Positions 1 to 5,133 of a stretch of 5,133 bases of DNA are shown in pieces (position 1 is the first letter of the stretch; each line of letters opens with the position of its first letter). The notes under the pieces were generated by a model, which saw only the letters and a list, made by a program, of their open reading frames with translations, did no database searches and had not been told where the DNA came from. The DNA is taken from assembly GCA_025350775.1 (NCBI GenBank), contig JANXXF010000485.1, positions 1 through 5,133 of the forward strand. Direction: 5' to 3'. Made by a program: the position numbers and the translations under genes. Source of the stretch: Actinomycetes bacterium (lineage in GTDB: Bacteria > Actinomycetota > Thermoleophilia > Gaiellales > Gaiellaceae).

Positions 1-1
1 G

Positions 2-1594
2 GCCCTCTCGATCGCCCACGCCTCGACCGGCCTGAACACCGCAGGCGCCCAGGCGACCTACGACCAGGCGAAGGCGCAGCTCGTCACCGACCAGGCCAAG
101 CTCAACGCCGACCTCGGCACTCTCAGCGGGATCGTCGGCGCGACGCCCGGCGCCAAGGACTCGTCGGCGACGGCGCAGGCGGCGATCACCAACGACAACC
201 TCCAGTTGCAGAAGATCAGCGAGTACCAGCTGGCGAACGGCTGCACCACGGCCTGCCCGGCGCCGTACGACCCGCTCTCGCAGAAGCAGCTGCAGTTCCG
301 GCTGACGCAGGACCAGGCCGTCGTCTCCAGCCTCACGGCGATCGCCGCCGACACCGCTGCGATCACCAAGGACGAGCAGGCAATCGCCGCCGCGAAGCGC
401 CAGCTCGACACGAACGGCGTCTCCACCGACCAGTCGCTGACGAACGCGACGAACTCGACCAACGGCGCGGTCGCCGCGCTGGAGAAGGCCAGGATCTCGG
501 ACGCCCAGACCATCGCCAATGCGCAGAACCAGGTGCAGACGGCGCTCAACAACCAGGTCTCCGGCAAGCTCAAGGACGACCAGTCGGTCGCCAACGCCCA
601 GAACTCCCTGCGCACCGCCCTCAGCAACCAGGTCTCCGGCAAGCTCAAGGACGACCAGTCGGTCACGAGCGCCCAGAACTCCCTGCGCACCGCCCTCGCC
701 AACCAGACGTCGGCGAAGGTCAAGGCGCAGCAGTCGCTGCAGCAGGCGGCGAGCTCGGTGCAGACGTCGCAGCTCTCGCTCGAGAACGCGAAGGTCGGCA
801 ACGCGATCAAGGCCCAGACCGCGCCGACCGCGCTCCTGCAGGCCCAGGCGAGCGTGCAGCAGGCCCAGGCGAGCTACAACAACGCCCAGGACGCCGTCGC
901 CGCCACGATCCTGCGCGCGCCGATCGCCGGCACCATCGCGACCGTCAACGGCCTGATCGGCACGGCCGTCAGCGCGAGCGGCGGCTCGGGCGGCGGCGCG
1001 GCCGCGTCCTCGACCGCCTTCATTACCCTCGTCGACCTCTCTCGGCCGCTGGTGCAGGCGGGCTTGGGCGAGAGCGATGCCGCGAAGATCAAGGTCGGGC
1101 AGCCGGCGACGCTCAGCGTGAGCGCCCTGCCGAACGTCCAGCTCGCCGCGCACGTGGTCGCCCTCGACACCGTTTCGACGGTCGTCAGCAACGTCGTCAC
1201 CTACTACGCGACGCTGCAGCTCGACCGCAGCGACACCGGCGTCAAGCCCGGCATGACCGTCACCGCCACCGTCATCATCGGCAAGGCCGACGACGTGCTG
1301 CACGTGCCCAACGCCAGCGTCCGCGGCACGGGCGGCAGGGGCACCGTGACCGTCGTCGACGCGAAGGGCGTTCAGTCCACCGTCACCGTCACCACCGGCC
1401 TCCAGGGCGACGACCAGACCGTGATCCTGAGCGGGCTGAAGGAGGGCGACCTCGTGGTCACCTCCACGGGCTCGCCGCTGGCAGGCCTGGCCACGGGGGC
1501 GACGGCGACGCGCGGCTTCGGCGGCGGCCCCGGCGGCTTCGGGGGCGGCGGCTTCGGGGGCGGCCGCGGCGTGCCGAGAGGGCTCGGCGGGTGA
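2..1594 (+). CDS. MacA/HlyD-type periplasmic adaptor (membrane fusion) protein, 5'-truncated
   Basis: Extracytoplasmic adaptor of a MacAB-like ABC exporter. The frame is open from base 2, so the N-terminus (membrane anchor and first lipoyl half) lies upstream; an internal TTG at 206 is not a credible start because coding runs through it. Of the 530 visible residues, about 1-295 are Ala/Gln/Asp/Ser-rich helix with coiled-coil character, including 25-residue repeats at 159-258. Residues 300-320 (LRAPIAGTIATVNG) match the returning half of a lipoyl/biotinyl-like domain. About 339-425 look like the beta-barrel domain (ending KPGMTVTATV), about 428-493 like the membrane-proximal domain, and 504-530 form a Gly/Phe tail. 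E. coli MacA is about 371 residues in all, so this protein is unusually long, the excess lying in the helical region. A Cys pair (81, 85) sits in a Pro/Gly-rich break. The stop overlaps the ATPase start. The family call is firm; substrate and hairpin topology are unknown. Confidence 0.93.
   Translation, partial: ALSIAHASTGLNTAGAQATYDQAKAQLVTDQAKLNADLGTLSGIVGATPGAKDSSATAQAAITNDNLQLQKISEYQLANGCTTACPAPYDPLSQKQLQFRLTQDQAVVSSLTAIAADTAAITKDEQAIAAAKRQLDTNGVSTDQSLTNATNSTNGAVAALEKARISDAQTIANAQNQVQTALNNQVSGKLKDDQSVANAQNSLRTALSNQVSGKLKDDQSVTSAQNSLRTALANQTSAKVKAQQSLQQAASSVQTSQLSLENAKVGNAIKAQTAPTALLQAQASVQQAQASYNNAQDAVAATILRAPIAGTIATVNGLIGTAVSASGGSGGGAAASSTAFITLVDLSRPLVQAGLGESDAAKIKVGQPATLSVSALPNVQLAAHVVALDTVSTVVSNVVTYYATLQLDRSDTGVKPGMTVTATVIIGKADDVLHVPNASVRGTGGRGTVTVVDAKGVQSTVTVTTGLQGDDQTVILSGLKEGDLVVTSTGSPLAGLATGATATRGFGGGPGGFGGGGFGGGRGVPRGLGG
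476..775 (+). repeat. Four tandem 75-bp (25-residue) coiled-coil repeats inside the adaptor gene
   Basis: Units lie at 476-550, 551-625, 626-700 and 701-775, in frame. By direct comparison units 2 and 3 match at 70 of 75 bases, so that duplication is recent or has been homogenised. The flanking units are older: unit 1 matches unit 2, and unit 4 matches unit 3, at 10 of 25 residues each. The conserved core is D-x-Q-S-V-x-x-AQNS-x-x-TAL. A weaker unit with the same spacing may precede them at about 401-475. Twenty-five residues equals two heptads plus one hendecad (seven helical turns), so a unit can be added without breaking a coiled-coil register. Confidence 0.9.
1511..1570 (+). repeat. Gly/Phe-rich tract, adaptor C-terminus
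   Basis: Encodes a run of GGFGGG-type units starting RGFGGGPGGFGGGG and ending GGGRG, followed by a short VPRGLGG tail. It lies after the predicted membrane-proximal domain and is presumably disordered. From the second codon after TTC, 48 of 51 bases match the tract inside the permease gene once one codon gap is allowed. Confidence 0.85.
1577..1594 (+). promoter_or_regulatory. Ribosome binding site and 4-base stop/start overlap of adaptor and ATPase genes
   Basis: The sequence AGAGGG (1577-1582) lies 8 bases before the GTG at 1591. The GTGA at 1591-1594 contains both the ATPase start and the adaptor stop, the classic arrangement for translational coupling and equal output. The GTG start is supported because the Walker A motif then falls at residues 43-51, the usual distance for this family. 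Confidence 0.7.
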
Positions 1595-2300
1595 GCGAGC
1601 GCCCGCTCATCCTGCTGCACCAGGTCAGCCGCTCGTACCAGGTGGGGCTGCACGCGGTGCATGCGTTGCGCGGCATCACGCTGGGCATCTCCAGCGGCGA
1701 CTTCGTCGCGATCATGGGCGCGTCCGGCAGCGGCAAGACCACGCTGATGAACATCCTCGGCTGCCTCGACCTGCCCGACCGCGGCCGCTACCTGCTCGAC
1801 GAGATCGACGTCCGCCACCTCAGCGAGGACGAGCTGGCGACGGTGCGCAACCGCAAGATCGGCTTCGTCTTCCAGAGCTTCAACCTCGTGCCGCGCACGT
1901 CGGCGCTGCACAACGTCGAGCTGCCGCTGGTGTACGCCGGCGTGCGCGCGAAGGAGCGGCGCGAGCGGGCGCTCGCGGCCCTCGACCGCGTCGGCCTGGC
2001 CGACCGCGTGCACCACCTGCCCAGCGAGCTGTCGGGCGGCCAGCAGCAGCGCGTCGCGATCGCGCGGGCCCTGGTGACAAGGCCGTCGCTGCTGCTCGCC
2101 GACGAGCCGACGGGCAACCTCGACTCGACGTCGTCGCAGGAGATCCTCGAGGTGTTCGACAGCCTCAACGCCGAGGGGCGCACGATCGTGATCATCACGC
2201 ACGAGGTCGAGATCGCCGCGCATGCGCGGCGGGTGATCCGCCTGCGCGACGGCGCGATCCTGGACGACGTCCGCACCCGGCCGAAGCTGGAGGTCGTCGC

Positions 2301-2304
<4 letters not shown>
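1591..2304 (+). CDS. MacB/LolD-family ABC transporter ATP-binding protein
   Basis: Cytoplasmic ATPase subunit (237 residues) that powers the permease encoded next. All nucleotide-binding motifs are intact: Walker A GASGSGKTT (43-51), Q-loop Gln95 in FVFQSFNL, signature LSGGQ (147-151), Walker B LLLADE (167-172) with catalytic Glu172, D-loop NLD (176-178) and switch His204 in IITHE. The stretch FNLVPRTSALHNVELPLVYAGV (97-118, described by its ends) closely follows the MacB subfamily pattern rather than amino-acid importers. Length is normal for a stand-alone subunit. In E. coli MacB this domain is fused to the permease; here it is separate, as in Gram-positive systems such as Bacillus YknY/YknZ. 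It overlaps both neighbours by 4 bases. The family is certain; the transported substrate is not deducible. Confidence 0.97.
2289..2304 (+). promoter_or_regulatory. Shine-Dalgarno GGAGG and GTGA overlap before the permease gene
   Basis: GGAGG (2289-2293) lies 7 bases before the GTG start at 2301, inside the last codons of the ATPase gene. The ATPase stop TGA (2302-2304) overlaps the permease GTG. This spacing fixes the start and gives a first membrane segment about 20 residues in, as expected for this family. Confidence 0.8.
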
Positions 2305-3569
<1,265 letters not shown>

Positions 3570-3572
3570 GCG

Positions 3573-3585
3573 AAGGAGAGCGATG
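3573..3585 (+). promoter_or_regulatory. Strong Shine-Dalgarno for the DUF5666-like gene
   Basis: AAGGAG (3573-3578) lies 4 bases before the ATG at 3583, in the 13-base gap after the permease stop. It is the only real gap between two genes in the window and holds nothing else; there is no room for a promoter or terminator. It supports the ATG start and independent re-initiation on the same transcript. Confidence 0.85.
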
Positions 3586-4386
3586 AGCACACCAGACGAC
3601 AGAGTGACACCGGGGCCAGCGGAGAGCGGAGCGGGCCTGGCACCAGCGGCGGCCGCACCGCCCGCCTCGCCCCCGGCGCCCGCCGTGGCGGAGTCTCTAC
3701 CAGGAGCGGCGTTCGACCTCGCCGACCTCGACCGCGACGTCGTCATGCCGCGCGTGCGGCACCGGCGGCTGCCCTTCCTGACCGCGCTGCTGGCTGCGAG
3801 CGCGGTCGCCGGTGTGGGTGTCGTCGGCGGCATCCTGATCCAGAAGCACTGGGGTGGCTCGTCGGGCGGCGCCGGTGGCGGCGGCAACGCCGCCGCGTTC
3901 GCGGCGCTGCGGGCAGCCAGAGGTGCGGGCGGCGACCTCGGCGCCGGCGTGACCGGAGCGACCGGAGCGACCGGAGCCGCCATCCCGGGTGCCGCGGGCG
4001 GACGCGGCTTCGGCGGCACGGCCGGCACCGTCAAGACGATCGACGGCACCACCCTCTACGTCACCGACACGACCGGCAACATCATCAAGGTGACGACCGT
4101 CCCCGGTATCACAGTCCGTGTCACCAAGAACGGGACGCTGCAGGACATCCATCCCGGCGACACCGTGATCGTGCAGGGCGAGGCCACCGGCGGAGTGGTC
4201 GCGGCGACAGCCGTTACCCTGGGCGGTGCGGGCGGCCGGTTCGGCGGGTTCGGCCGCGGTGGCGGGCTCGGGAGTGGCGGCGGGTCCGGCGCGCGCGCAG
4301 GCGCCGGCGCTGGAGCCGCGACAGGAGCGACCGGCAGTGACAACGGCGGGGGCACCCCACCCGCTCTCCCAGGACTCGGAGGATGA
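3583..4386 (+). CDS. Membrane-anchored protein with extracytoplasmic DUF5666-like domain
   Basis: Uncharacterised protein, 267 residues. Residues 1-60 are a Pro/Ala-rich, probably disordered cytoplasmic segment ending in a basic patch (RVRHRR, 57-62). Then comes one hydrophobic span (about 63-86), so the rest should be outside by the positive-inside rule. Residues 90-145 are Gly/Ala-rich linker with four Gly-X-Y triplets (122-133). Residues about 146-214 form a compact beta domain (GTVKTIDGTTLYVTDTTGN, then HPGDTVIVQGEATGGVVAATAV) resembling DUF5666, a small barrel-like domain common in actinobacterial envelope proteins. Residues 214-267 are a second Gly-rich tail with FGGFGRGGG. No catalytic residues or cysteines are visible. 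Its place in the exporter operon suggests an accessory or assembly role at the membrane; that is inference. The domain call rests on pattern recognition only. Confidence 0.9.
   Translation: MSTPDDRVTPGPAESGAGLAPAAAAPPASPPAPAVAESLPGAAFDLADLDRDVVMPRVRHRRLPFLTALLAASAVAGVGVVGGILIQKHWGGSSGGAGGGGNAAAFAALRAARGAGGDLGAGVTGATGATGAAIPGAAGGRGFGGTAGTVKTIDGTTLYVTDTTGNIIKVTTVPGITVRVTKNGTLQDIHPGDTVIVQGEATGGVVAATAVTLGGAGGRFGGFGRGGGLGSGGGSGARAGAGAGAATGATGSDNGGGTPPALPGLGG
3952..3978 (+). repeat. Three tandem copies of a 9-base unit (ACCGGAGCG)
   Basis: Copies lie at 3952-3960, 3961-3969 and 3970-3978; the last differs in its final base. They encode TGA-TGA-TGA, giving a short collagen-like Gly-X-Y stretch in the linker of the DUF5666-like protein. 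The same TGATG motif recurs near the C-terminus (about 4318-4338). A slippage-prone linker that can vary in length is the simplest reading. Confidence 0.8.
4222..4290 (+). repeat. Gly/Phe-rich tract, tail of the DUF5666-like protein
   Basis: Encodes residues 214-236, including GGRFGGFGRGGGLGSGGG, directly after the beta domain. A shorter copy (GGRGFGG, residues 139-145) precedes the domain, so the domain is flanked on both sides by the tract type also seen in the adaptor, permease and following secreted protein. Confidence 0.75.
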
Positions 4387-4396
4387 CGACGTGATG
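4378..4396 (+). promoter_or_regulatory. Shine-Dalgarno GGAGG for the secreted Cys-module gene
   Basis: GGAGG (4378-4382) sits in the last codons of the preceding gene. It is 8 bases before a GTG at 4391 and 11 before an ATG at 4394, both in the same frame, so the start is uncertain by one codon. The ATG at 4383, overlapping the preceding stop, is in another frame and meets a TGA after three codons, so it is not the start. Confidence 0.7.
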
Positions 4397-5133
4397 CAAC
4401 TGACAGTCCACGGCCCGGCCATTCGCCGGATCGCGCTTACGACAGCCGCCGCCCTGGCCGCCAGCGGCCTCGCCGCGATCGGCGCGGCGGCAGCAGCAGC
4501 GGCCACCGGCCCGGCCACCGCGGCCGACAAGACGCTGTTCGCCTATGCCAAGTGCATGCGGGACAAGGGCGTGAAGATCCCCGACCCGGTGAAGGGCAAG
4601 GACGGGAAGTTCGCGTTCCCGGCGATCTCCAAGAGCATCACGGATGCGACGGGCGTACGGGCGAAGGCCCAGGCGTGCGCCGCGGCAGCCGGCGCGCTGG
4701 GGAACCGCTCCGGCGACGCGGCGAGCGGCGCTGGCCACCGTGGCAGCTTCGGCGGCCCGCAGACCCCCGCCCGGCAGGCGGCGTTCAAGAAGTTCCAGGA
4801 CTGCCTGAAGGCGAACGGCGTCACCACCGCCTTCCCCGGGCCGGGCCGACGGCCGCCGACAGCGGCCACGCCAACCGGCGCCAAGGCCACGGCCACGGCC
4901 CCCGCCACGGCGAAGCCGAGCGCCACCACCACCACGAAGGGCGGCAAGATCGCCAAGCCCGCCATCGCCGGCAACGGTCCCGACGCCAGCGGCGACGATG
5001 CCGGCCCGGGTGGCGGACGCGGCCCGGGCGCCGGTGGCGGCTTCGGCGGTCGCGGCCCCGGCGGCGGCGGCTTCGGCGGCGGCGACGCGAAGACGCAGGC
5101 GGCTTTCCAGAAGTGCCGCGCCCTGCTGCCGGC
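4394..5133 (+). CDS. Secreted protein with duplicated two-cysteine modules, 3'-truncated
   Basis: The frame stays open from 4394 (or GTG 4391) to the window edge: 246 residues and no stop. The N-terminus has RR at 11-12, a hydrophobic Ala/Leu run (13-38) and a likely signal-peptidase site after ATA (41-43). There is no lipobox Cys, so it is probably secreted rather than a lipoprotein; Sec or Tat is unclear. Module 1 has YAKCMRDKGVKIPDP (Cys54) and KAQACAAAAGAL (Cys95). Module 2 has FQDCLKANGVTTAFP (Cys137) and AFQKCRALLP (Cys241). Both begin C-[ML]-[RK]-x-[KN]-G-V. Between them lie a Thr/Ala/Lys/Pro linker (156-190) and a Gly/Phe tract (204-230). Such 'CMRxxGV..PDP' proteins are, as I recall, frequent uncharacterised secreted proteins of Actinobacteria, often near MacAB-like genes. 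The four cysteines may form two disulfides. Function unknown; substrate or partner of the exporter is speculation. Confidence 0.88.
   Translation, partial: MQLTVHGPAIRRIALTTAAALAASGLAAIGAAAAAAATGPATAADKTLFAYAKCMRDKGVKIPDPVKGKDGKFAFPAISKSITDATGVRAKAQACAAAAGALGNRSGDAASGAGHRGSFGGPQTPARQAAFKKFQDCLKANGVTTAFPGPGRRPPTAATPTGAKATATAPATAKPSATTTTKGGKIAKPAIAGNGPDASGDDAGPGGGRGPGAGGGFGGRGPGGGGFGGGDAKTQAAFQKCRALLP
5003..5083 (+). repeat. Gly/Phe-rich tract in the secreted Cys-module protein
   Basis: Encodes residues 204-230, containing GGGFGGRGPGGGGFGGG. It separates the two cysteines of the second module (137 and 241), so that module is stretched by about 60 residues relative to the first. It is of the same type as the adaptor and permease tracts, with Arg and Pro at similar spacing. 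Confidence 0.8.

Noticed and set aside
206..208. TTG as the start of the adaptor gene
   Set aside because: The same frame is open upstream to the window edge with the same helical composition, and starting here would leave no signal peptide or first lipoyl half.
58..810. Open frame of 250 codons on the - strand, with repeats
   Set aside because: The apparent protein repeats simply mirror the 75-base repeats of the adaptor gene on the opposite strand.
519..956. Arg/Ser/Pro-rich open frame on the + strand inside the adaptor gene
   Set aside because: It is an out-of-frame reading of the adaptor repeats; the repeat periodicity and conserved residues make sense only in the adaptor frame.
1574..1587. 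Small hairpin (CCGAG / CTCGG, 4-base loop) that would enclose the ribosome binding site of the ATPase gene
   Set aside because: A 5-bp GC stem is expected often by chance in such GC-rich DNA, and the region is coding, so I do not call it a regulatory element.
1372..2223. Open frame of 283 codons on the - strand
   Set aside because: It is antisense to the ABC ATPase, whose motifs are all intact on the + strand; composition is His/Arg/Ala-rich without recognisable motifs.

Overview
The window is very GC-rich and codon-dense, with G/C-ending codons, GTG starts and TGA stops throughout. It carries five genes on the + strand and essentially no intergenic space. The protein styles suggest a high-GC actinobacterium: a MacB-type ABC exporter split into separate ATPase and permease genes, a DUF5666-like protein, and a secreted protein with a 'CMRxxGVxxPDP' motif. 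My best guess is Thermoleophilia/Solirubrobacterales. That placement is inference from protein style; there is no marker gene here.

Layout: (1) 2-1594, the 3' part of a MacA/HlyD-type membrane fusion (adaptor) protein with an extremely long helical region containing 25-residue tandem repeats; (2) 1591-2304, a MacB/LolD-type ABC ATPase; (3) 2301-3569, a MacB/FtsX-type permease; (4) 3583-4386, a single-pass membrane-anchored protein with an extracytoplasmic DUF5666-like beta domain; (5) 4394-5133, the 5' part of a secreted protein with two cysteine modules, running off the window. Genes 1/2 and 2/3 overlap by 4 bases (GTGA), genes 3/4 are 13 bases apart with a strong Shine-Dalgarno, and the ribosome binding site of gene 5 lies in the last codons of gene 4. 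This is almost certainly one operon whose promoter and terminator both lie outside the window.

Working model: genes 1-3 form a MacAB-like mechanotransmission ABC exporter or envelope machine. The ATPase drives the permease, and the adaptor stands on the permease's extracytoplasmic domain. Genes 4 and 5 are accessory envelope proteins of unknown role. The four non-ATPase proteins all carry a Gly/Phe-rich 'GGFGGG' tract outside their predicted folded domains. The tracts of the adaptor and permease are nearly identical even in DNA. This shared tract, the repeat-expanded adaptor and the duplicated cysteine modules of gene 5 are the parts worth a second look. The exporter core itself is a known family, and its substrate cannot be read from the sequence.
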